Notes under the pieces: model-generated
Seen by the model: only the letters and a program-made list of their open reading frames with translations
What the model was told of the DNA's origin: nothing
The model's database searches: none
Shown: positions 27,269 through 35,345 of the stretch, piece after piece
Position numbering within the stretch: position 1 is the first letter of the stretch
Layout: every line of letters starts with the position of its first letter
Origin: a bacterium
Lineage (GTDB): Bacteria > Electryoneota > Electryoneia > Electryoneales > Electryoneaceae
Length of the DNA stretch: 50,568 bases
Direction of reading: 5' to 3'
NCBI GenBank assembly: GCA_028278125.1
Contig: JANQEY010000104.1
Coordinates: 1-50,568 of the forward strand
Position numbers and translations under genes: made by a program

Positions 27269-28168
27269 ATGAGAAGACGCAAGTTTATTAAAACAACTGC
27301 ATTAGCTACAGGTGGATTTACCCTCGGATTTCCAGCCCTGAAATCTTTCGCGGAATCAGGGCAGAGTGATCTCGTCCTGATCCGCAACGGCAATCCTGCA
27401 CAACTGGTTCAAAAAGCTATCGAACTAATGGGTGGGATGGGACGGTTTGTCAGAGCCGGACAAACTGTTGTTGTTAAGCCGAATATCGGCTGGGATCGTG
27501 CCCCCGAATACGCCGCTAATACTAACCCTGAAGTAGCCGCTGAGGTTGTGCGGTTGTGTGTCGAAGCCGGTGCGAAAAAAGTCCTGGCGTTTGACCGGAC
27601 GTGCAATAACGCTCGACGTTGTTATATCAACTCCGGCCTGGAAAAATCGATGTCCGATGCCGGGGCGACTGTCAGGTTTATCCGGGACAAACTTTTTGAG
27701 CCGGTGAAAATCGAGAATGGTCTTGTGCTCGATGAATGGTCTTTTTATCGTGACGCCCTCGAAGCTGATGTTTTTATCAACGTTCCTGTTTTGAAGCATC
27801 ATTCACTTTCACGTTTGACACTGGGTTTAAAAAATATGATGGGGGTAATTGGACAGGATCGTGGGAAGATTCATAAGTCATTCGATAAAAAAATCGCAGA
27901 TCTCAACAAGGTAATTAAACCAGACCTGACTGTTATTGATGCTGTACGTGTCCTGCGGAAAAATGGTCCGTCAGGAGGTAATCTTGGTGACGTGGAACAG
28001 ATGGACACTTTGATTGCCGGCATCGATCCCGTACTCACAGATACTTGGGGCGCAAATGTGTTCGGACTCGATCCAAGGCGACTCGGTTGGCTTGAATACT
28101 CACAATCGTCGGGCTTGGGCACAATGGACACTGTTAATAATCAGCCTCTTGAATATTCATTTATGTAA
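27269..28168 (+). CDS. DUF362 domain protein with Tat signal
   Basis: This 299-residue protein starts with a twin-arginine signal (MRRRKFIKTTALATGGFTLG), so it is predicted to be exported folded, probably with a cofactor. The body matches DUF362: VVVKPNIGWDRAPEYAANT, EVVRLCVEAGAKKVL, VFINVPVLKHHSLSRLTLGLKNMMG and DLTVIDAVRVL. The motif KPNIG...NVPVLKHH...KNMMG is the family core. DUF362 proteins commonly occur with ferredoxin-type proteins. Here a NapH/NapG-like fusion follows 122 bases downstream on the same strand, which suggests a redox partnership at the membrane. The biochemical reaction of the family is not established. A palindromic element begins 11 bases after its stop. Confidence 0.88.
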   Translation: MRRRKFIKTTALATGGFTLGFPALKSFAESGQSDLVLIRNGNPAQLVQKAIELMGGMGRFVRAGQTVVVKPNIGWDRAPEYAANTNPEVAAEVVRLCVEAGAKKVLAFDRTCNNARRCYINSGLEKSMSDAGATVRFIRDKLFEPVKIENGLVLDEWSFYRDALEADVFINVPVLKHHSLSRLTLGLKNMMGVIGQDRGKIHKSFDKKIADLNKVIKPDLTVIDAVRVLRKNGPSGGNLGDVEQMDTLIAGIDPVLTDTWGANVFGLDPRRLGWLEYSQSSGLGTMDTVNNQPLEYSFM

Positions 28169-28179
28169 GGCATTAGGCT

Positions 28180-28223
28180 CGACAAGATTCACGCCGAAAG
28201 GCGGACAAGTGTCGGGCTACCCA
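28180..28223 (+). repeat. Short palindromic element D after the DUF362 gene
   Basis: Nested stems CGACA/TGTCG and CGCC-GAAA-GGCG are followed by the tail GGGCTACCCA. It lies between the DUF362 stop and the next gene. Confidence 0.6.
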
Positions 28224-28290
28224 TCCAGCTTAATTAGAATCAAATAAAGGACATCGGTGTCCTTTATAAAACAATCAGGAAATACTGAAT

Positions 28291-29823
28291 TTGAAACGCA
28301 CTATCCTACTCCGTAAAATCATCCAGATATTTGCACTGGTTTTATTCCTCATCACTGTACTCCAGGCTAATTATCCTTTTAATCCCTGGATACCACCGGA
28401 ACTGTTTCTCTGGCTTGATCCCCTTGCCGGACTGACAACCATGATCGCCGCCCGTGAGTTTATCCCCTGGTTCCTACTTTCTTTGATCGTATTGATCTCT
28501 GCATTGGTTGTTGGACGTGGTTTCTGTGGTTGGATCTGTCCTCTGGGAACAACCATTGACATAACTGATAAAATTATCGCTCCAAAGAAAAAAAAGAAGG
28601 AAATCCCCACCCGTAAGATCAGGTTTCTGAAAACGCTATTTCTGCTGGTATTCGTTATCGCTGCGATTATCGGCTGGCAATTCACATGGTTGTTCGATCC
28701 CATTCCTCTCTTATGGAGAACATTCGGCGCAGTTATATTTCCTGCTGTCACCTGGAGCGCAAATACCTCTTTCAACCTTCTCCTGGATTTGGGAATTGAA
28801 TGGGATTTCCTTTTTGATTCCTACGATTTTATCACCCTCCATGTTTTGCCCCTGGAAAATGTTGCTGTTACCGGTGCATGGATAGTCGCCATGTTTTTCC
28901 TGGTAATCCTTGGATTGAGCAAGCTGTCGAAAAGGTTCTGGTGCCGGTATTTATGCCCCCTGGGAGCGTTACTTGGACTTGTGGGAAAGGTCAGCTTCCT
29001 GCAGAGGTATGTTGAATCATCTTCATGTACCGACTGTAAAAAGTGTGTCCGTCACTGCAAGATGGACGCTATCGAGGACGATTATATCACAACTGAAAAA
29101 GCCGAATGTATTTTTTGCCTAAACTGCTCGGCTGAATGTACCCTTGGTGATACTTCGTTCACGCTTAAAAATCCAGCCAATATGATTTCACCTGTGGACC
29201 TGAAACGCAGGACATTTATTGTATCCTCGGCAGGTAGTGTTGTGGGTGCCGGGGCAGTTAACCTGCTGCATGATACAGAATGGCGAAGTAAATATTTGAT
29301 CCGTCCACCCGGTGCAGCCCCCGAGGAAGAATTCCTTGATCTCTGCATCCGTTGTAATGAATGCGTACGAATCTGCACCACAACCGGACAATGTTTACAG
29401 CCGATTCATTTTGAGGCCGGGGCGGTATCGTTCTGGACACCAGCCGCTGATTTTAACGTGGGTTATTGCGAGTTCAATTGTAATCTCTGCGGAGAGATAT
29501 GCCCCACCGACGCCATCCGGTCCCTCTCATTGGACTTTAAAAAAGCCAGGAAAATGGGACTTGCTGTAATCAATGAGGATCTCTGCCTGCCCTTTAAGGA
29601 TAAAGAAAACTGTATTGTCTGCGAGGAACATTGCCCAACAGCTCAAAAGGCGATCGAATTCAGGGAGAGGGAGACAATTATTGTTGAAGGTGAAGAAGTT
29701 GAACTTCTTAAACCATATGTCAGAAAGTGTACGTGTATCGGCTGTGGTATCTGCGAGATTAAATGTCCCGTTGAAGGTGAAAAAGCTATCCGGATAGTTC
29801 GTGATACTGAGGTGAGGAAGTAA
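28291..29823 (+). CDS. NapH-like membrane polyferredoxin fused to NapG-like Tat ferredoxin
   Basis: This is a 510-residue integral membrane iron-sulfur protein for electron transfer. Residues 1-240 hold about five membrane helices and two CX3CP motifs (GRGFCGWICPLG and RFWCRYLCPLG) typical of the NapH/NosR/CcoG family. Next come two clusters (SCTDCKKCVRHCKMD and CIFCLNCSAEC). At about 304 there is an internal twin-arginine-like segment (KRRTFIVSSAGSVVGAGAV), as at the start of NapG. Further Cys groups are CIRCNECVRIC, CEFNCNLCGEICP, CIVCEEHCP and CTCIGCGICEIKCP. It therefore looks like NapH and NapG joined in one chain. No nitrate reductase gene is nearby, so the acceptor is unknown. The start is TTG, supported by AGGA 9 bases upstream. 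It is probably co-transcribed with the DUF362 gene. Confidence 0.88.
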   Translation: MKRTILLRKIIQIFALVLFLITVLQANYPFNPWIPPELFLWLDPLAGLTTMIAAREFIPWFLLSLIVLISALVVGRGFCGWICPLGTTIDITDKIIAPKKKKKEIPTRKIRFLKTLFLLVFVIAAIIGWQFTWLFDPIPLLWRTFGAVIFPAVTWSANTSFNLLLDLGIEWDFLFDSYDFITLHVLPLENVAVTGAWIVAMFFLVILGLSKLSKRFWCRYLCPLGALLGLVGKVSFLQRYVESSSCTDCKKCVRHCKMDAIEDDYITTEKAECIFCLNCSAECTLGDTSFTLKNPANMISPVDLKRRTFIVSSAGSVVGAGAVNLLHDTEWRSKYLIRPPGAAPEEEFLDLCIRCNECVRICTTTGQCLQPIHFEAGAVSFWTPAADFNVGYCEFNCNLCGEICPTDAIRSLSLDFKKARKMGLAVINEDLCLPFKDKENCIVCEEHCPTAQKAIEFRERETIIVEGEEVELLKPYVRKCTCIGCGICEIKCPVEGEKAIRIVRDTEVRK

Positions 29824-29840
29824 AACAAGTAGGAATAAAT

Positions 29841-29869
29841 CCTGTCATCGGAGCTGACAGGGTCACCCA
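29841..29869 (+). repeat. Short palindromic element B
   Basis: CCTGTCA-TCGGAGC-TGACAGG is a perfect 7-bp stem followed by GTCACCCA. It begins 17 bases after the NapH/G stop codon. The stem, loop and tail recur with one base change inside the gene at 30043-32772. Confidence 0.75.
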
Positions 29870-29956
29870 CGTTGCTGTGTTTATGTTCCCAGGCAGAAGC
29901 GTATTGACTAAGTAATCTCAACTAAACAATTGTTAATTAATTCAATAATTATTTCA

Positions 29957-29987
29957 AATCCCTTAAGCAATCAGGGGATTATTTTTT
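29957..29987 (+). terminator. Intrinsic terminator after the NapH/G fusion
   Basis: AATCCC and GGGATT pair across a 12-base loop and are followed by ATTTTTT, upstream of the beta-helix gene. Confidence 0.55.
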
Positions 29988-30042
29988 ACATTATAGATTA
30001 AGCAAATTCTGCTTGAAATATGGATCAAGGGGGCTTTCCATA

Positions 30043-32772
30043 ATGCTGAAGAAGCTATTAATTCCAACGCTTGTGTCTCTTCTAATACCACTGATCACCC
30101 ACGCGGATATTATCAACGTCCCGGAAGATGAGCCAACCATCCAGGACGGAATCGATGTAGCTGCGGATGGGGATACCGTTCTTGTCCAACCGGACAGGTA
30201 TATTGAATCAATTAATTTTAATGGTGCTGAAATTGTTGTCGCTTCACTTTTTCTTACAACCGGCGACGAAGACTACATCGAAGAAACGATTATTGATGCA
30301 AACTTAAATGGAAATGATTGGGATTTTCGTGACTCAAGTGTAGTAAAATTTGAAAACTCAGAAGGTTTTGATGCAAGACTTGTCGGCTTTACCATAACAG
30401 GAGGACGTGCTCTTGAAGGAAGCGGTATTTATTGCTATTGCACTACCCCGCAACTCGAAAACCTTATTATAACAGACAATGTTTTTGGTAGCCCCTGGGA
30501 TGAAAGGCCAAAAGGAGGAGGAATTTACTGTGGATACGCAGGTCCAGTAATTCGAGATGTAATTATCTCAAATAATCATGTTTCTTCGTGGGGTTTTGAT
30601 CCTGAGAATGAAAGTGGACAGGGGGGTGGAATATACCTATATTCTTCGAATCCAACCCTGGATAACGTATTCTTTGATAATAATTATTCAGTGAGAGGCG
30701 CCGCGGTATACATTAGTAACACATCTACTCCAATTTTCAACAACTGTACAATAACCAACCATGAACGACCGTCAGTAAGCATCAATAACTCAAACACCTC
30801 CATTTATGATAGTAGGGTGTATAATAATGGTCATGGGATAATTTGTTCTGGTGGACAACTATACCTCTCAAATTGTTCTGTGCACGATAATTTTGACCCA
30901 CACAACATTTTCTGGCCGCTCGATGGGGGTGGATTAAGTATAATAAATAATGCTGAAGTAGAATTTGACCAGGAAGACCGTTGCAGCATTTATAACAACA
31001 TGGCTGATCTAGGCGATGATCTATACAGTGAGGGAAACAATGTCTATGACGTTTATCTTGACACTTTTACTGTTTCGAATCCAACAGAAGAGAATGCCTA
31101 CCCAATTGAAAACTTCAACTTTAATATTCTGCACGGAATCCATGAGGTTACTGAAGGTGATTTATATGTCAGCCCTGACGGAAATAATCTTAATTCCGGA
31201 TTAACTGAAGACGATCCGTTAAGAAATATTTATCTCGCCTTTAGTTTAGTTGTCCCCAACGAAGAAAATCCTCCCACAGTTCATCTGGCTAATGGATCTT
31301 ACAGCGAAGAAAGCAATGATGAAATTTTCCCCCTGAATCCAATAAGCAATATCATTATATCCGGCGAATCTCGTGACAGTGTAATCTTGGACGGAAATGA
31401 TGAAACAAGAGTCGTATCGTTTGATGAACTGGAAAATGTCTTATTCTCAAATTTAACAATAAGAGATGGTAATTCCTGGATGGGTGGTGGAGTATATAGC
31501 TATTGCTCAACAAATATTTCATTTTATAATACCAAATTTGTCAGCAATCGTGCTTCAGGTAATGGTGGAGGATTAAAATGTGCAAATTCTACTGTAAACC
31601 TGGACAGCGTAATTTTCGAGGAAAATTTCCTTTATAATGATTTCTGGACTACAAATGGAGGAGCGATTTATTCTAATAATAGTAATTTATCATTAAATAA
31701 TTGTATCATGCTTTCAAACTCCTGTTTGTTTGGACTTGAGGGAATAGTATACCTGACAGGTGGAACTGCTGTATTTAATAATTTATTCTTTTATGAAAAT
31801 ACCGGCAACATTGCAGAATCTTATTCGATTTTTATTACCGATGGTTGTTCTGCTGAATTTAATAATGCACAGGTTGTGAATAATAATTGTGGTATCCGTC
31901 TTGATTTTTCCTCGAGTGCTGTGTTTTCCAATTCAATGATATGTGATAATGAAGATTGGGGGATCACTTGCCACGAATCCAGTCATGTAACTCTACTTAA
32001 TTCAACTATGTCCGGAGCGGAAGAAGGTGGTATATATGCTGAAAGTGGAACATACACAATTGTGAACTCAATTCTCTGGGGAAATACCGAAGAAGAAATA
32101 TTGTTTGTTAATGATAATGAGCCATCTCTTATCCTCGCCAATTCTAATATCGAGGGAGGTTGGGATGGAATGGAAGTCTATGGAAGTTCTCTTGACAGCG
32201 TAAATGTCCACTGGCTTGACGGGAACATTGACGCTGATCCAATGTTTGTTGATCCGGAAAATGGGGATTATTCTTTGGAGTTTGGATCACCCTGCATCGA
32301 CGCCGGATACTATACCTTCGTCTGGGAAGGTGATACCCTGATGGACCTCAAACCGGGTGATTATATCGGTGAATACCCTGACATGGGTGCATATGAATAT
32401 GAACCGTTGATTGACCTCGAAGTGGATAGGAATCTTTCAAAAATCCCGAGTTCATATGGGATTTCCTCAATCTATCCTAATCCTTTCAATAATATAACTA
32501 CGGTTACTGTTGGTTTGCCTGGTGAATCTGTTTTACATATGAATATCTATAATATCCTTGGTCAGCAGGTCATGACTATTACACATGACAGGTTCAGCCA
32601 GGGATATCATACACTCACCATTGACGGCACAGGTTTATCGAGTGGGGTATATTTTATTCAAGCTTTAATAGACCCTGTCATCGGAGCTGACAGGGCCACC
32701 CACAGGGACAGGGCCACCCACAGGGACAGGGCCACCCATATCGAGATGCGGAAGGTAGTTTTGATGAAATGA
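30043..32772 (+). CDS. Type IX-sorted right-handed beta-helix protein with in-frame repeat insertion
   Basis: This is a 909-residue secreted protein. A signal peptide (MLKKLLIPTLVSLLIPLITH) is followed by two pectate-lyase-like beta-helix regions. The first opens INVPEDEPTIQDGIDVA; the second opens LYVSPDGNNLNSGLTEDDPL. Both have the repeated GGGIY/GGGVY turns of the fold. No pectinase active site is recognisable. The sorting domain starts SIYPNPFNNITTVTVGLP, but between GVYFIQALI and MRKVVLMK it contains about 28 extra residues (DPVIGADRATHRD... with three RATH units). These are encoded by palindromic element C and its 18-bp tandem repeats. The ATG at 30043 is preferred over an upstream TTG because AAGGGGG precedes it and the signal peptide then fits. 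It may bind or modify polysaccharide. Confidence 0.88.
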   Translation: MLKKLLIPTLVSLLIPLITHADIINVPEDEPTIQDGIDVAADGDTVLVQPDRYIESINFNGAEIVVASLFLTTGDEDYIEETIIDANLNGNDWDFRDSSVVKFENSEGFDARLVGFTITGGRALEGSGIYCYCTTPQLENLIITDNVFGSPWDERPKGGGIYCGYAGPVIRDVIISNNHVSSWGFDPENESGQGGGIYLYSSNPTLDNVFFDNNYSVRGAAVYISNTSTPIFNNCTITNHERPSVSINNSNTSIYDSRVYNNGHGIICSGGQLYLSNCSVHDNFDPHNIFWPLDGGGLSIINNAEVEFDQEDRCSIYNNMADLGDDLYSEGNNVYDVYLDTFTVSNPTEENAYPIENFNFNILHGIHEVTEGDLYVSPDGNNLNSGLTEDDPLRNIYLAFSLVVPNEENPPTVHLANGSYSEESNDEIFPLNPISNIIISGESRDSVILDGNDETRVVSFDELENVLFSNLTIRDGNSWMGGGVYSYCSTNISFYNTKFVSNRASGNGGGLKCANSTVNLDSVIFEENFLYNDFWTTNGGAIYSNNSNLSLNNCIMLSNSCLFGLEGIVYLTGGTAVFNNLFFYENTGNIAESYSIFITDGCSAEFNNAQVVNNNCGIRLDFSSSAVFSNSMICDNEDWGITCHESSHVTLLNSTMSGAEEGGIYAESGTYTIVNSILWGNTEEEILFVNDNEPSLILANSNIEGGWDGMEVYGSSLDSVNVHWLDGNIDADPMFVDPENGDYSLEFGSPCIDAGYYTFVWEGDTLMDLKPGDYIGEYPDMGAYEYEPLIDLEVDRNLSKIPSSYGISSIYPNPFNNITTVTVGLPGESVLHMNIYNILGQQVMTITHDRFSQGYHTLTIDGTGLSSGVYFIQALIDPVIGADRATHRDRATHRDRATHIEMRKVVLMK
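32673..32739 (+). repeat. Palindromic element C with 18-bp tandem expansion inside a coding sequence
   Basis: CCTGTCA-TCGGAGC-TGACAGG with tail GGGCCACCCA is nearly identical to element B at 29841. The right half plus tail is then repeated as 2.8 copies of an 18-bp unit beginning ACAGGGCCACCC. Since 18 is a multiple of three, the frame stays open and encodes three RATH units spaced by RD. Confidence 0.88.
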
Positions 32773-32785
32773 CTTGTGTGTGAAA

Positions 32786-32815
32786 CCCGGCTTGCGCGCC
32801 AAGCCGGGCCACCAA
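32786..32815 (+). repeat. Palindromic element E after the beta-helix gene
   Basis: A perfect 9-bp stem CCCGGCTTG / CAAGCCGGG with loop CGCGC is followed by CCACCAA, giving the tail GGGCCACCAA. It has no T-run, so it fits the palindromic family better than a terminator. Confidence 0.6.
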
Positions 32816-32822
32816 AGATAAA

Positions 32823-32852
32823 AACGCCGGGATTAATTTCCCGGCGTTTTTT
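32823..32852. terminator. Bidirectional terminator between convergent genes
   Basis: A perfect 10-bp stem AACGCCGGGA / TCCCGGCGTT is followed by TTTTTT on the plus strand and flanked by an A-rich run on the other side. It serves the genes ending at 32772 (+) and 32897 (-). Confidence 0.85.
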
Positions 32853-32896
32853 GTACTTACTGTTTATTTGATTTATCTCTGATTTAAATCCGTAGA

Positions 32897-35065
32897 CTAC
32901 CGAATCAAAATCATTTTTTTCATGTCTCGGTATCCGTTGACCTCGATAGAATAGTAATAAATGCCACTGGCCAGGTTGCTTGCATCAAAGCTGGCGATGT
33001 GTGTACCGGCCGTCAGTTCGTTATTGACCAGCTGTCCGACCTCCTGTCCCATCAGGTTAAAGATAGTCAGGTTCACATGACCGTTTTGTTTCAGGCCAAA
33101 CTTTATATCAGTAGTCGGATTAAACGGATTCGGATAATTTTGCGCCAGGAAATACTCGACGGGGATACCTTCACCTGTTTCCCTGACAGACGCATCCTTT
33201 ATTGTCCCGCTGAACCTGATCATAAAACCGTTGGGTGGTTCATTAACGTCGTCGGTCATAAGCCTGACAATAGCATTGTTCATGTCCTCCGGATCATCAG
33301 GATCGGGAGCCCAGGAGACCGTCAAAGAATCTCTTGTGCCCGGAGCGAGTTCAAACGGTAATGCTTCATCTACAGCGAGTACTTCCATCACTGATTGAGC
33401 GATAATGATTTCATTTATATGTCCAACCCCTGTGCCGTTATTATCAACATACACTTCGATGGATGAGACATTACCCACCTCGGTTTCCGGGAATGTAAAT
33501 TCCGTTTCAGGGAAGACGATTTCCGGTGCGACGCCTGCACTTAGTTTAGCACGTACCAACCAGTTACCGGTAATATCATTGTAAAACCCTGCATCCTGGT
33601 AAAGTATTGATACATCCGGCATTTCCGTGTTTGCTGCACTAGTTGGACCATTCGCGTCAGTGTGGAATGAAAATCCTTCAAATCCAATTACTCCAACGAC
33701 AAAATACCCATCATTGATGTTAATTCCTTCCGGAAAAGCTTCATCTTCAACAGCAAGGACATTCCAACCTGTATCAACCGCAGCAGTAGAAGTCCACACC
33801 TCGGTGGCGGTATTGTTTTCGATGGTCCAGACACGAATATCCGATTCTTCATATGCTTCACCCAGCCAGAACTGTATAGAATCGATTGAGGCCGGGTAGC
33901 TCAATGGATAAAACGCGATCCCACGTCCCTCTCCCGGATCAAAAGTAACGCTTGTCTCAGCGCTGCCATCATCGTAGCTCAGCCAACTGGTTTCGCTGAC
34001 AATATCCTGGAGAAGCTGGGTTAAGTTGTTATCCAGGTTATTTTCATCCTCTCCGCAATCTGCCCATACCTGTGCGAAATAATGCCCTTCTTCATCGGTT
34101 GTCCAGGTCTCGGTTGCATCCACATCGATTGTGTCAACACCAAGGGCTGAAATTGCATCAAAAGCTACCGTGTTGGAGAAAACTTCCTCGGGTTCTTCAC
34201 CTGTCTGCCGCAGGACACTGAAAGTAAGGTCACCTGCGGGACTTTCGATTGTCCCGAGATTGGTCAGTTTCGTGGAAAAATTGACTTCTTCACCTGAAGC
34301 GAGATGGAATTGTTCAACATCATTAAAAAGAACAAACGCATCAACGTCGAAGTAATCCTCACTGTAGTCACCAAGGACGTTGATTATATAATCATATGCG
34401 GTTACAAAAAAGAGGTCTGTAGGATCAGCATTAACTCCATATGACGTCTTACATCGATTTCCGGCATATGGTCCATCCGCATCCATGGCTACATTCCAGT
34501 CAGGTTCACCTGGGCAGGGACCAATTACAATCCAGAAATCCGTTCCCGCTTCCATATCAAGAAAATCCACTTCATCAAAAACCACTTCTACCCATGCAAT
34601 TGGTGGAGTGTAGTTTGGTACAGTTGAGATAGAAGTGGGTTCACCTTCCCATTCAAAAAGGAGTTCATCCGGATTTAGAAGTGAGTCAACTTCTCCTTCA
34701 GTTGATGTATAAATCATTACGGGAGCGTTTTCTACGGTTTCCGACTCTCGAGCGACATAACGGATTCCCTGGATCTGGAATGCTGCAGGTGTAGTAAAAC
34801 GGAATCCGGCGTAATAATCCGACATGTTATTCCAGCTGAAATACTGGTTTGTAAACGTGTGGTAAACCAGTGAGTCACTGAATTCTTCGTCAAGTTCATT
34901 TAAAGTTTGTTCAGCTGAATTGAATCCCGACGTACCGGGATTGAGGATGGAAGGTGTTTGTTGCGATTGTGACAGCGTGAGCGATGTTATATCTGCCGCG
35001 GGAATATTTATTGCAAATACCAGGATCAGGAAAAACACGCTCAATGTTTTCAAATGCTTATTCAT
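32897..35065 (-). CDS. Type IX-sorted multi-domain beta protein
   Basis: A 722-residue secreted protein with a signal peptide (MNKHLKTLSVFFLILVFAIN). A first beta domain (about 55-230) is followed by an Ig-like repeat region (about 240-360), a second lectin/jelly-roll-like domain opening SYDDGSAETSVTFDPGEGRG (about 370-540) and a choice-of-anchor-D/ASH-like fold (IVFPETEFTFPETEVGNVSS, about 555-650). The sorting domain is NYPNPFNPTTDIKFGL ... MKKMILIR. No catalytic motif is evident. AGGG lies upstream of the ATG. It is transcribed from its own promoter region 281 bases from the kinase gene end, and that spacer shows nothing else recognisable. The role is unknown and presumed to be at the cell surface. 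Confidence 0.85.
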   Translation of the reverse strand: MNKHLKTLSVFFLILVFAINIPAADITSLTLSQSQQTPSILNPGTSGFNSAEQTLNELDEEFSDSLVYHTFTNQYFSWNNMSDYYAGFRFTTPAAFQIQGIRYVARESETVENAPVMIYTSTEGEVDSLLNPDELLFEWEGEPTSISTVPNYTPPIAWVEVVFDEVDFLDMEAGTDFWIVIGPCPGEPDWNVAMDADGPYAGNRCKTSYGVNADPTDLFFVTAYDYIINVLGDYSEDYFDVDAFVLFNDVEQFHLASGEEVNFSTKLTNLGTIESPAGDLTFSVLRQTGEEPEEVFSNTVAFDAISALGVDTIDVDATETWTTDEEGHYFAQVWADCGEDENNLDNNLTQLLQDIVSETSWLSYDDGSAETSVTFDPGEGRGIAFYPLSYPASIDSIQFWLGEAYEESDIRVWTIENNTATEVWTSTAAVDTGWNVLAVEDEAFPEGININDGYFVVGVIGFEGFSFHTDANGPTSAANTEMPDVSILYQDAGFYNDITGNWLVRAKLSAGVAPEIVFPETEFTFPETEVGNVSSIEVYVDNNGTGVGHINEIIIAQSVMEVLAVDEALPFELAPGTRDSLTVSWAPDPDDPEDMNNAIVRLMTDDVNEPPNGFMIRFSGTIKDASVRETGEGIPVEYFLAQNYPNPFNPTTDIKFGLKQNGHVNLTIFNLMGQEVGQLVNNELTAGTHIASFDASNLASGIYYYSIEVNGYRDMKKMILIR

Positions 35066-35345
35066 GAGTCATACCCTATTTTATCAATGCAATATTCTCA
35101 GCAGGCTTCAATTATCCTCGTGAATAATTGAAAACCCTGTATTGCATGGATTTGAGCCGACTCCTGAAAAACTTCACAGCACCCCGAGTTCACTTGCCGT
35201 TATTTGTCTTTTTCGCCTCCTTTAATTTCATTTGAAATCCTGACTACTATAAAATAATAAAAAGAATGGTGTAAATTTCAATGGGAAAGGGAGCCCGATA
35301 AGCGGAATAAAACTCTAACCTGGTTCAGAGGAGTTAATTTTTGTC

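Noticed and set aside
32690..32737. Possible CRISPR or minisatellite outside genes
   Set aside because: The 18-bp units have no spacers and lie inside an intact reading frame, so they are a coding tandem repeat.
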